Notes under the pieces: generated by a model
Seen by the model: the letters and a program-made list of their open reading frames with translations, nothing else
Told to the model about the DNA's origin: nothing
The model's database searches: none
Shown: positions 57,200-64,000 of the stretch, one piece after another
How the letters are laid out: the number at the start of each line of letters is the position of its first letter
Position numbering within the stretch: position 1 is the first letter of the stretch
Position numbers and translations under genes: made by a program
Source: Vicinamibacteria bacterium
GTDB lineage: Bacteria; Acidobacteriota; Vicinamibacteria; Vicinamibacterales; UBA8438
DNA length: 64,000 bases
Direction of reading: 5' to 3'
Assembly (NCBI GenBank): GCA_022820825.1
Contig: JAJEEU010000080.1
Coordinates: 78,987-142,986 of the forward strand

Positions 57200-58030
57200 A
57201 TGCAGCTCGATCTCTGGACGAGCGAGTGGGTCGTCTGCGGTTTCTTCGCATACCTGGTGGTGCTGTCGCGCGTCCAGCCGCTGGCTGCCGCCGCCCGCCG
57301 CCGGGTGGTGTTGGTGAGCCTCGTCTGCGTCGCGCTCGTCCTCCTGCTCTCCGGGCTGCGGCCGTCACCCATCCTGGAGGTCCTGCGCGATTGGCTGCCC
57401 GCCGTCTACCTGTTGCAGGGGTACTGGATGTGCGGCGTCTTCTTCCGCCGGCCGATGCCGGACGTCGAGCGGCGCCTGCTGGCCGTCGACGCGTGGCTGT
57501 TCGGGCCGCGCGCGCTGGGCCGCCTCGTGGCGCGCACGCCGCGCATCGTCTGTTCCGGTTTCGAGCTGGCGTACCTGCTGGCGTACCCGCTGGTGCCGGT
57601 CGGTTTCGCCGCCTTCCTGGCGCTGGGTCAGCAGGGCAGCGCGGATGACTTCTGGACGGCGGCGCTGATCGCGGCGTTCGGCTGCTACGGCATGCTGCCG
57701 TGGATTCAGACGCGGCCGCCGCGCGCGCTGCCCCGGGGCGCGCCGCTCTGCTCGCCGCACCCGGTTCTGCGGCGGCTCAACGGGGCGGTCCTGCAGCGCA
57801 TGAGCGTGCACGTGAACACGCTGCCCAGCGGCCACGCCGCGACGTCCGTGGCGGTCGGCCTGGCGGTCTGGTCGGTTTCCACGGCGGCCGGCGCCGTGCT
57901 GCTCTGCGTGGCGACGGGCATCACCGTCGGGACGGTGCTCGGCCGGTATCATTACGCGGTGGACAGCGTTTCGGGCGTGCTCGTCGGCGTCCTCGGCTGG
58001 TGGGTCGCCTTTCACGCGCTGGGCGTGTAG
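57200..58030 (+). CDS. PAP2-family membrane phosphatase
   Basis: A 276-residue membrane protein with about six helices. PAP2 motif 2 PSGHAATSVAVG and motif 3 GRYHYAVDSVSGV are clear; motif 1 (KxxxxxxRP) is not in the standard form. Members dephosphorylate undecaprenyl diphosphate or phosphatidic acid. Because motif 1 is weak, activity is less certain. Its neighbour is a polyprenyl-phosphate glycosyltransferase. Confidence 0.78.
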   Translation: MQLDLWTSEWVVCGFFAYLVVLSRVQPLAAAARRRVVLVSLVCVALVLLLSGLRPSPILEVLRDWLPAVYLLQGYWMCGVFFRRPMPDVERRLLAVDAWLFGPRALGRLVARTPRIVCSGFELAYLLAYPLVPVGFAAFLALGQQGSADDFWTAALIAAFGCYGMLPWIQTRPPRALPRGAPLCSPHPVLRRLNGAVLQRMSVHVNTLPSGHAATSVAVGLAVWSVSTAAGAVLLCVATGITVGTVLGRYHYAVDSVSGVLVGVLGWWVAFHALGV

Positions 58031-58036
58031 GAGGCG

Positions 58037-58085
58037 GGATGCATCGCCGGTCGAATGCAGCGGGGCTCTTGCCACAGGCTGCTAG
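58037..58085 (+). repeat. Half copy of stop-codon palindrome element
   Basis: Carries GATGCATCGCCGGTCGAATG and GGGCTCTTGCCACAGGCTGC then TAG: the right half of the 53089 element, alone. Confidence 0.65.
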
Positions 58086-58140
58086 ACTCGCAGGCGTACA
58101 GAACGTCCCACGAACCGTGATGACCGAAAGGACTCTTGTG

Positions 58141-59112
58141 ATGGCTCCATGTCGCCTGCTTGCGATCGGTCTCGTCCTGCTGATTCCCGCCGCGGCAGCG
58201 GCCCAGTCGTCGTCCGGGGCGGGCGCCGGGCGCACCGCCTGGGGGGCGCCCGACCTGCAGGGCGTGTGGTACTTCCACACGAACGTTCCGCTCGAGAGTC
58301 CCCCTACGGCCTCCGAGGCCGAGGCGATCATGAGCAGCAGCCCGCGGCACTGGCGGGCGCCGGACGTTCCGCCGGAGGAGACCACCGGGGCGTACAACGG
58401 GTTCTGGGTCGACGTCGCGGTGGACGGCGCGCAACGCACGTCGCAGATCATCGATCCGCCGGACGGCCGCATTCCGGAGATCCTGCCCGGCGTGGAGATT
58501 CAGGTCGGCTCCGTATGGGCCGACTTTCCGGGCGCCCGCCCGGTGCGCTACCGCAGCGGCGGCATCGGCACCGATGGTCCGGAGGACAGGGGAGTGGCCG
58601 TGCGCTGCATCGTCGGCTTCAACTCGGGGCCGCCGATGGTCGCCATCGGCTACAACAACAACATGCAACTGTTCCAGACCGAGGACTACGTGGTCATCCT
58701 GAACGAGATGGTCCACGACGCGCGCGTCGTCCCTCTCGATGGACGCGATCACCTGCCGGACGGCATGCGCCAGTGGATGGGAAGCTCGCGGGGTCAGTGG
58801 GACGGTGACACGCTGGTGGTCGAGACCACGAACTTCACGGACAAGACCTCGAGCTTCAGCCCGTACATCGCGGTGGCCATCGGCAACGGCGCCAACCTCA
58901 CGCTGGTGGAGCGGTTCTCGCGCACCGACGAGGGGAACCTGCGCTACGAGTTCACGGTCACCGACCCGGCGACCTTCGCGCGGCCCTTCACGGCAGCGAC
59001 CGACATGGTGCCCTCGGACGGGCCGATCTTCGAGTTCGCCTGCCACGAAGGCAACTACGGGCTGGCGAACATCCTGGCCGGCGCCCGCGCCGAGGAACGC
59101 GAGGCGCGCTAA
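58141..59112 (+). CDS. Secreted protein of acidobacterial 'PDLQGVW' family, paralog A
   Basis: A 323-residue exported protein (signal peptide to AAAQ). It shares RTAWGAPDLQGVW, DPPDGRIPE, RCIVGFNSGPPM, GYNNNMQLFQT, EMVHDARVVPLDG, WDGDTLVVETTNF and EFACHEGNYG with the next gene. The family is abundant in Acidobacteriota and has no assigned function. AAAGGA lies 8 nt before ATG 58141. Its TAA interlocks with the stop of the convergent paralog. Confidence 0.75.
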   Translation: MAPCRLLAIGLVLLIPAAAAAQSSSGAGAGRTAWGAPDLQGVWYFHTNVPLESPPTASEAEAIMSSSPRHWRAPDVPPEETTGAYNGFWVDVAVDGAQRTSQIIDPPDGRIPEILPGVEIQVGSVWADFPGARPVRYRSGGIGTDGPEDRGVAVRCIVGFNSGPPMVAIGYNNNMQLFQTEDYVVILNEMVHDARVVPLDGRDHLPDGMRQWMGSSRGQWDGDTLVVETTNFTDKTSSFSPYIAVAIGNGANLTLVERFSRTDEGNLRYEFTVTDPATFARPFTAATDMVPSDGPIFEFACHEGNYGLANILAGARAEEREAR

Positions 59113-60131
59113 CGCCGCGCCGCCTCCTCCGCCGCCTGCTCCGGGGTGAGGATGTTCGACTCGGGATTGTCCCGGGCGCCCGCCAGGATGTTGTAGATCC
59201 CGTAGTTGCCTTCGTGGCAGGCGTATTCGTACAGCGGCAGGTCGTTGCGCTGCATCGGAAGCTCGTAGGTCCACGGCCGTGTCCAGACAGTCGGGTCGTC
59301 GACCGTTACCTGGTACAGCAGCACTCCCGGCGCCGCGAGCGTGAAGCGTTCCACCAGGGTCAGGCTTGACCCCGTGAGTCCGCTCTGGAACGCCGTCTCG
59401 CGGTGGAAGTTGACGGTTTCGACGACCAGCGTGTCGCCGTCCCAGCGGCCGCGCGAATCGCCGACCCACTGCGGGATGTCGCCGTGGGCGCTGCCGTCGA
59501 GCGGCACGATCCGCGCGTTGTGGATCATCTCGTTGAAGATCACGACGTGGTCGGGCGTCTGCAGTAGCTGCATGTTCTGGTTGTAGCCGCCCGGCGTCAT
59601 CGGCGGACCCGAGTTGAAGCCCAGGATGCAGCGCACCTGCACCCCGCCCGGGCCCAGGTCCTCGACGAAGCCGCCCGGCGTCGGCGTATGCCGGCGCAGG
59701 CCGCGTCCCGCCTCGGTGCCGGCCTCGTAGCGCGCCTGCGCTTCTGGCGTCCTCGCCGGTATGCGACCGTCAGGCGGGTCCACCACCAGCGAGGTCCGCC
59801 TGGTGTCGACGACCGTCGTGCCCGGATCGAACCAGAACTGGTTGTAGTTGCCGACCGTATCGAACGGCGTCTCGGAGTCTCGAGCCTCCTGTGCAGCCCG
59901 GACCTCCGCCTCGAGCCTCGCCGCCTCTGCGTCGGTCAGGACATCCGTGGCGAGGTCGGCCGGGCGCTCCATCGGCGTGATCGTGCGGAAATCCCAGACG
60001 CCCTGCAGATCCGGCGACCCCCACGCGGTGCGCGGGGCGGTCCAGTTCTCCGCCTGGGCGCCGGCCACGGCCGGCGCGAGCAGCAGGCCGGCTGCAACAG
60101 TCACCGCCAACACGTGTGATCGGTCACTCAT
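59109..60131 (-). CDS. Secreted protein of acidobacterial 'PDLQGVW' family, paralog B
   Basis: A 340-residue exported protein (signal peptide to AGAQ). RTAWGSPDLQGVWDF, DPPDGRIPA, RCILGFNSGPPMTPGGYNQN, EMIHNARIVPLDG, WDGDTLVVETVNF and EYACHEGNYGIYNILAGAR run in the same order as in paralog A. AGGAGG lies 6 nt before the ATG at 60131. No function is known; an extracellular binding or enzymatic role is open. Confidence 0.75.
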   Translation of the reverse strand: MSDRSHVLAVTVAAGLLLAPAVAGAQAENWTAPRTAWGSPDLQGVWDFRTITPMERPADLATDVLTDAEAARLEAEVRAAQEARDSETPFDTVGNYNQFWFDPGTTVVDTRRTSLVVDPPDGRIPARTPEAQARYEAGTEAGRGLRRHTPTPGGFVEDLGPGGVQVRCILGFNSGPPMTPGGYNQNMQLLQTPDHVVIFNEMIHNARIVPLDGSAHGDIPQWVGDSRGRWDGDTLVVETVNFHRETAFQSGLTGSSLTLVERFTLAAPGVLLYQVTVDDPTVWTRPWTYELPMQRNDLPLYEYACHEGNYGIYNILAGARDNPESNILTPEQAAEEAARR

Positions 60132-60174
60132 CGGATTCCTCCTGAGGTGCTCGTCCATGGAGTCGGATGGGCCG

Positions 60175-60203
60175 ACAGTATCGGCACGCGGGGCGATCGT
60201 CAA
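60175..60203 (-). promoter_or_regulatory. Promoter of paralog B
   Basis: On the minus strand TTGACG (60203-60198), 17 nt, TACTGT (60180-60175), with a 43-nt leader including AGGAGG. Confidence 0.6.
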
Positions 60204-60300
60204 GCCCGAACGGGCGCCACGCCGCGAATCGCATCCGTGCGGCCGGTCTCCAATACCGCATCGAGAACGACACGACCTGCGGGGATGGTGATTCCCTTCG

Positions 60301-60702
60301 TCAGTCGGTGTGCTGTTGTGCGTCGTATCCGTCGATAAAGCCTAGATGCTGCATCCGACGGAAATCACTGTCGAGCGACCATAGCGGCAGCCCATGGTCC
60401 GCAGCGATCGCGGCAATGAGGAGGTCGCCGAGTCCGAACCGGTGACCTCGTTCGACGCCTTCTCTGATCCAGCCGTCGATCCGTTCCCAGGTCGCGTCGG
60501 TCGGGAACAGCAGGGGCAGAGCGGACAGCGCCCGCCGCAAGCGTGGCTCCTGCGTGCGCGATACACCACTGAGGATTTCCACACGCACGGGGATCGGCAA
60601 GGCGACCTCGTCGCGTTCCAGCAACTCGTCGAGAACCCGGCCCGCCAGGGTGCCACGGTCGCGCAGCGCTGCTACCCAGACCGACGTATCGACGCAGATC
60701 AT
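60301..60702 (-). CDS. vapC: VapC-type PIN-domain toxin
   Basis: A 133-residue PIN RNase. The acidic quartet is D5 (CVDTSVW), E42 (VEILSG), D93 (GLGDLLIAA) and D111/D113 (LDSDF). VapC enzymes cut tRNA or rRNA with Mg. ATGA overlap with vapB. Confidence 0.88.
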   Translation of the reverse strand: MICVDTSVWVAALRDRGTLAGRVLDELLERDEVALPIPVRVEILSGVSRTQEPRLRRALSALPLLFPTDATWERIDGWIREGVERGHRFGLGDLLIAAIAADHGLPLWSLDSDFRRMQHLGFIDGYDAQQHTD

Positions 60703-60899
60703 CGACGCGGCCGGCGCCGGGATCTGGAGACATCCACGTCGAGCGTTACGGATCCCAGCAGTTCGCGCAGCTCATCGATCCGTTTCCTGCGAATCAGCTC
60801 ACGCAGCGAGAGCACGACCGTATCGGTCTTCGACTTGAAACCAAGTAGTCGCTGCGCTTCGTCTAGCAGCTCAGCCGGCAAATCGAGGGTGGTGCGCAT
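60699..60899 (-). CDS. vapB: VapB-type antitoxin
   Basis: A 66-residue antitoxin: N-terminal ribbon-helix-helix strand MRTTLDLPAELLDEAQRLLG, helix KSKTDTVVLSLRELI, and a C-terminal basic tail (SRRRPRR). VapB binds VapC and its own promoter. -10 box 6 nt upstream; paired half-sites lie on it. Confidence 0.83.
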   Translation of the reverse strand: MRTTLDLPAELLDEAQRLLGFKSKTDTVVLSLRELIRRKRIDELRELLGSVTLDVDVSRSRRRPRR

Positions 60900-60903
60900 A
60901 CGT

Positions 60904-60923
60904 TTATGCTATCTCGTTATGCT
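60904..60923 (-). promoter_or_regulatory. vapB promoter and candidate operator
   Basis: A -10 box TAGCAT (minus strand, 60911-60906) 6 nt before the vapB ATG. It is flanked by the direct repeat TTATGCT on the plus strand at 60904-60910 and 60917-60923 (13-bp period), plausible VapB half-sites. Confidence 0.5.
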
Positions 60924-61009
60924 TTGGCACGCACTATGTAAGTAGATATTATGTGCAAGACCATGCTGTCTGCCGCGTTCGCGGTCCCACGGGGTATCGC
61001 AGGCCGCTC

Positions 61010-61038
61010 TTGACGCAGGTGGGGACGGAAGCTAGCTT
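61010..61038 (+). promoter_or_regulatory. Promoter of orphan antitoxin
   Basis: TTGACG (61010-61015), exactly 17 nt, TAGCTT (61033-61038), 7 nt before the ATG at 61046. Confidence 0.6.
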
Positions 61039-61045
61039 GGCAGGT

Positions 61046-61225
61046 ATGCGGTCCGCGAAGCGCAGTTCCATCCTGGCCGATGCGCGGCTGGCCGACGCCG
61101 TGCGCAAGGGTTGGCTGACGCCGGCGGCGGCGCCGGGATCCGGACCGCCTCCCAAGCCGCCGCCCGTCATGACGTTGGACCAGTTGCTCGCAGAGCTGGA
61201 TGAAGAGCGCTCCGACCGGTTGTGA
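61046..61225 (+). CDS. Small orphan antitoxin-like protein
   Basis: A 59-residue protein. Its C-terminus PPVMTLDQLLAELDEERSDR matches the end of Phd/YefM-type antitoxins that insert into a VapC-like toxin; the N-terminal DNA-binding part seen in the family is missing. No toxin gene follows; the next gene is convergent. A strong promoter precedes it. It might neutralise the nearby VapC or a toxin elsewhere, or be a remnant. Confidence 0.5.
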   Translation: MRSAKRSSILADARLADAVRKGWLTPAAAPGSGPPPKPPPVMTLDQLLAELDEERSDRL

Positions 61226-61246
61226 ATCCGACGGCCTGAAGGCGCC

Positions 61247-62638
61247 TCACGCCCGCAGGTCGTAGCAGCACAGGCGCGGGCCGGCGCCGGTGAGCAGGTC
61301 GCGGGTGTTCTGCGTGACGTAGAGCAGGCCGCGCGAGAGCACCGGCAGGCCCCACGACTCGCGGCTCGCGAACAGCCAGCCGCGCGCGATCTCCGTGTAG
61401 CCCTCCGGCGTCAGGTCGAGCCACAGCAGGTGCCCCAGCTCGCCCAGGCACAGGTACTGCCCGTCCGCGGCGAGCAGCGAGCCGCGGTAGGTGCTCATGA
61501 GCTGGGCCTGCGCGCGACCGTTGCGCTCCAGCGTCTCCTGCCACTCCGGCTCGACGCGCCAGACGACGGCGCCCGTAGCCGCGTCGATGCACACCAGCGA
61601 CGCGTCGCCCGGATTGCGGCCGTCGAAGGCGTACAGGTAGCCGTCGCGGTGGATGGCGGTGTTGAAGTGGATGCCGACGTCCGCGGTCTGCCACGCGACG
61701 CGATGCGTGAAGTCCGGCAGGATCTCGACCAGCGCGCTGCCGGTGCGGTAGCTGGACGTGAGGAACACCTTGTTGTCGAATACGACCGGGCTGGCGGCGT
61801 TGGCCGATTCGTAGACGCGGCCGCGGAACGGATAGCGGAAGTCGATGGCGCCGTTGGCCGGGTCGATCGACAGCAGCCCGCCGGTGGGCGGCTGCGAATC
61901 GCCGCCGGCGAATACGAGCACGCGCCGGCGGCCGTGGATGTCGGCGGGCACGGGCGACGCGTAGCTCGGACCCCACTCGGTGCCGGCGCGCCACGCTTCG
62001 CTACCCGTCGCCGTGTCGAACGCCGCCACGCACGGTCCGCCCGGCGCGCCGACGTTCACCACCAGCAGGCCGCCCTCGACCAGCGGGGTGGAGGAGGTGC
62101 CGAAGAAGTCCTGCCGCACGCTGTACACCGCGCGCAGGTCGCGCTGCCAGATGACGTCTCCGGTGTCGAGCGCCAGGCAGTGGATCAGGCCTTCGGCGCT
62201 GACGGTGTAGACGCGGCCGGCGGCGATGACCGGGCTCGAGCGCGGGCCGTTGTTGTAGCCGTAGCGGTCCTCGTAGACGGTGCCGTAGCGGAACTGCCAG
62301 CGCGCCGCCCCGGTCTCCGGATGCAGGCACTCGACGATCTCCTCGTCGCCCAGCCGGTGCATGAAGACCAGCCGGTCGCCCGCAATCGCCGGGGAGGTGT
62401 AGCCGGTCCCCTTGGGCAGCTCCCACACCAGCGGCGGCGGCAGCACGCGGCTGAGGTGCGTCTCGGTCGACACGCCGTTGTGCGAGGGGCCGAGGAAGTC
62501 GGTCCAGTCGTGCGTCTCCGCGGCGGCCGACAGCGGCCCGGGCGCGCCGTGGCGCACCGTCTGGCCGGTTGCAGCGCGCGCGGCGAGCGCCTGCGCCGCC
62601 AGCGCCTGCAGCAGCGCGCGGCGTGAGATCGTGGGCAT
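61247..62638 (-). CDS. PQQ-binding-like beta-propeller protein
   Basis: A 463-residue exported protein; the start has a twin-Arg-like MPTISRRALLQALAAQALA. Repeats such as GDRLVFMHRLGDEEIVECLHPETG, GRVYTVSAEGLIHCLALDTG, NAASPVVFDNKVFLTSS and PVLSRGLLYVTQNT form an eight-bladed PQQ-like propeller; the catalytic Asp and the disulfide of quinoprotein dehydrogenases are not seen. Likely a binding or scaffold protein. Confidence 0.78.
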   Translation of the reverse strand: MPTISRRALLQALAAQALAARAATGQTVRHGAPGPLSAAAETHDWTDFLGPSHNGVSTETHLSRVLPPPLVWELPKGTGYTSPAIAGDRLVFMHRLGDEEIVECLHPETGAARWQFRYGTVYEDRYGYNNGPRSSPVIAAGRVYTVSAEGLIHCLALDTGDVIWQRDLRAVYSVRQDFFGTSSTPLVEGGLLVVNVGAPGGPCVAAFDTATGSEAWRAGTEWGPSYASPVPADIHGRRRVLVFAGGDSQPPTGGLLSIDPANGAIDFRYPFRGRVYESANAASPVVFDNKVFLTSSYRTGSALVEILPDFTHRVAWQTADVGIHFNTAIHRDGYLYAFDGRNPGDASLVCIDAATGAVVWRVEPEWQETLERNGRAQAQLMSTYRGSLLAADGQYLCLGELGHLLWLDLTPEGYTEIARGWLFASRESWGLPVLSRGLLYVTQNTRDLLTGAGPRLCCYDLRA

Positions 62639-62647
62639 TCCCGCCGC

Positions 62648-62653
62648 ATTTTA
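62648..62653 (-). promoter_or_regulatory. -10 box adjacent to PQQ-like gene start
   Basis: TAAAAT on the minus strand, 9 nt before the ATG at 62638. Confidence 0.45.
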
Positions 62654-62658
62654 TACTT

Positions 62659-62790
62659 GGGGCTACGCCCCAAACCCCCGGCAAGCCCTAGCGGGGCCCC
62701 CTCGCCCCGCGCCGGGCTTGCCGAGCCGCGCCGTGCGCGGCTTGGGGACGACACGGGAACCGCTTGTCGTCCCCTCGCGTACTTCACCGT
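62659..62790 (+). repeat. Structured dispersed repeat, full copy
   Basis: Hairpins GGGGCTACGCCCC; CGGCAAGCCC with GGGCTTGCCG around GCGGGGCCCCC; GCCGCGCCGTGCGCGGC; GGGGACGACA with TGTCGTCCCC. They end in GTACTTCACCGT. Layout matches 28319, with compensating changes in two stems. Confidence 0.82.
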
Positions 62791-62861
62791 TGGTGGGGTC
62801 ACGCAGCTTCATCATCCTTGTTGGATGCTATGCTGCCGCAACCAGGCAAGGGAGGATCTAC

Positions 62862-63806
62862 ATGCAGAGCTGGAAAGCCGGATTCCGGCGCCGCGGCAGC
62901 GTGTCGGCCGCCATCATGCTCGTCGGGTTGTCGTTGACGGCCGCCGCGTCGCAGCAGGAGCGGGCGGCCATGCCGCCCATCGAGGAGATCGCGGAGAACC
63001 TGTACCTGCTGGCGGCATCCGACTCCGCCGACCGCGCAAGCTGGACCGGCGGCAACACGGCCGTGTTCGTGACCGAGGCGGGCGTCGTCCTGGTCGACAC
63101 CAAGCTCCCCGGCTACGGGCAGGACTTCATCGGGCGGGTCCGGGAAGTGACGGACAAGCCGATCACGATGGTCATCAACACGCACACCCACTTCGACCAT
63201 TCCGGCAGCAACAACGAGCTCCCGGACACGATCACGGTGGTGGCGCACGAGAACACGCGGGCCAACATGGCGCGCGCCGAGTGCAATCCGGTCACCAACT
63301 GCGAGGCGTTCCAGGGGGAGAACGCGAAGTATCTGCCCAGGCGGACGTACACGGAGCGCATGTCGCTCTTCAGCGGCCCGGAGCAGATCGACCTGTACCA
63401 CTTCGGGCCCGGGCACACCAGCGGCGACACCTTCGTCGTCTTCCGCGCGGCGCGCATGATGCACACCGGCGACATGTTCCAGACCATGAACATGCCGTTC
63501 ATCGACTTCGCCAACAGCGGCGGCAGCGCCTCCGAGTTCGCCCGGACGCTCTCGAAGGCGGTCGCCGGCGTCAGCGGCGTCGACGCGATCATCGCCGGCC
63601 ATTCCAACACGCTGCTGTCGTGGGAAGACTTCACGACCTTCACCGGCTTCATGAACGGCTTCCTCGACGCGGCCCGCGAGGGGATGGAGGCCGGCACCGC
63701 CGTGGACGCCGCGGCCGACGCCTTCCTGGCCCGCGACCATCCGGGATTCACCATCGATCCCCAGCGGGTGCACGCCAACATGCAGGCCATCTATGACGGC
63801 CAGTAG
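62862..63806 (+). CDS. Exported MBL-fold metallohydrolase
   Basis: A 314-residue protein with signal peptide (to AAASQ). Zinc site: HTHFDH at 108-113, then FGPGHTSGD, MMHTGDMF and IIAGHSN. The fold is that of class B beta-lactamase-like hydrolases; the substrate (quinone, lactone or other) is unknown. GGGAGG lies 7-8 nt before the ATG. Confidence 0.85.
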   Translation: MQSWKAGFRRRGSVSAAIMLVGLSLTAAASQQERAAMPPIEEIAENLYLLAASDSADRASWTGGNTAVFVTEAGVVLVDTKLPGYGQDFIGRVREVTDKPITMVINTHTHFDHSGSNNELPDTITVVAHENTRANMARAECNPVTNCEAFQGENAKYLPRRTYTERMSLFSGPEQIDLYHFGPGHTSGDTFVVFRAARMMHTGDMFQTMNMPFIDFANSGGSASEFARTLSKAVAGVSGVDAIIAGHSNTLLSWEDFTTFTGFMNGFLDAAREGMEAGTAVDAAADAFLARDHPGFTIDPQRVHANMQAIYDGQ

Positions 63807-63851
63807 GTAAGGGTTGACTCCCGCCAGGGAGCAGGGAAGTTCGTCTGCGAT

Positions 63852-63879
63852 TTATTACATACACATGTATGGTATACTC
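63852..63879 (+). promoter_or_regulatory. lexA promoter and candidate operator
   Basis: A -10 box TATACT (63874-63879) and weak TTTATT -35 (63852-63857). Between them lies the inverted repeat CATAC-ACAT-GTATG (63859-63872), well placed for autorepression. Confidence 0.5.
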
Positions 63880-63906
63880 CGTCGCCGGCATACGGTGGGG
63901 GAGTAA

Positions 63907-64000
63907 ATGGGACGGACACCAGCAGGCGAGACGCGCAACCGGGTGCTTGCGTTCGTGCGGACGCGGCTGCTCGCGGGGCAGCCGCCCACGGTGCGCGAGG
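63907..64000 (+). CDS. lexA: LexA-like repressor, N-terminal part (runs off window)
   Basis: The first 31 codons give MGRTPAGETRNRVLAFVRTR, then LLAGQPPTVRE. The RNRVLAFVRTRLLAGQPPTVRE stretch matches the first helix and PPTVREI turn of the LexA winged-helix domain. The rest, including the Ser-Lys protease domain, is beyond the window, so this is a provisional call. LexA would be cleaved by activated RecA, which is encoded at 10.8 kb. Confidence 0.7.
   Translation, partial: MGRTPAGETRNRVLAFVRTRLLAGQPPTVRE

Overview
The window reads as chromosome from a very GC-rich, diderm, free-living bacterium, most likely an acidobacterium of the Vicinamibacteria type. This is inferred from the mix of genes: an Oar-like TonB-dependent receptor, two secreted proteins of the 'WGxPDLQGVW' family common in Acidobacteriota, many secreted beta-propellers, lipid A and heptose genes, and a CXXXY-type CcmE. 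No rRNA, intact tRNA, prophage, CRISPR array or intact insertion sequence was seen.

Layout. 0-1.2 kb: C-terminal part of a TonB-dependent receptor. 1.3-2.46 kb: a small decayed island (cut-off PP-loop ATPase, eroded HicB, a DUF4258/YgiT-like pair) ending at a tRNA 3'-end-like fragment. 2.6-10.3 kb: periplasmic cytochrome, exported methyltransferase-like protein, FAD oxidoreductase, an active/inactive M16 protease pair, a multicopper oxidase. 10.4-17.5 kb: ftsB-like, recA, two secreted beta-propellers, thiolase, DciA-like, maf. 17.5-24.9 kb: a complete, oddly arranged cytochrome c maturation operon (ccmE, a ccmF-ccmH fusion, two accessory membrane genes, ccmA, ccmB, ccmC, ccmD, a 50-residue gene) behind a good sigma-70 promoter. 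25-44.4 kb: mostly housekeeping (aroK-aroA, RsbW-like kinase, inositol phosphatase, DedA-like, glycosyltransferase, DegT aminotransferase, ttcA, dtd, dapF, radC, larC, metG, tatD, prenyl synthase, ligA) with two paralogous outer-membrane proteins. 44.3-46 kb: an AbiE-like toxin-antitoxin pair. 46-52 kb: a secreted triple-RidA/sugar-dehydrogenase fusion, an NtrX-like regulator, the RNase P RNA, an amidohydrolase, an NfeD-like protein. 52-58 kb: ybdK, ABC ATPase, heptosyltransferase-like, lpxD, GT2, PAP2. 58-64 kb: the convergent paralog pair, VapBC, an orphan antitoxin, a PQQ-like propeller, an MBL-fold hydrolase and the start of lexA.

Three signals cut across the window. (1) At least twelve genes have a TANNNT -10 box only 6-10 nt before the start codon, which predicts leaderless or nearly leaderless mRNAs. 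(2) A family of terminal-inverted-repeat palindromes supplies stop codons to flanking genes; the 53.1-kb copy does so for both convergent neighbours. (3) A second dispersed repeat of about 130 bp folds into several hairpins whose arms differ between copies but stay complementary. The most unusual protein is the 782-residue exported fusion of three RidA domains, all lacking the catalytic arginine, to a PQQ-type sugar dehydrogenase.

Everything here rests on reading the sequence and on family knowledge; no database search was run.
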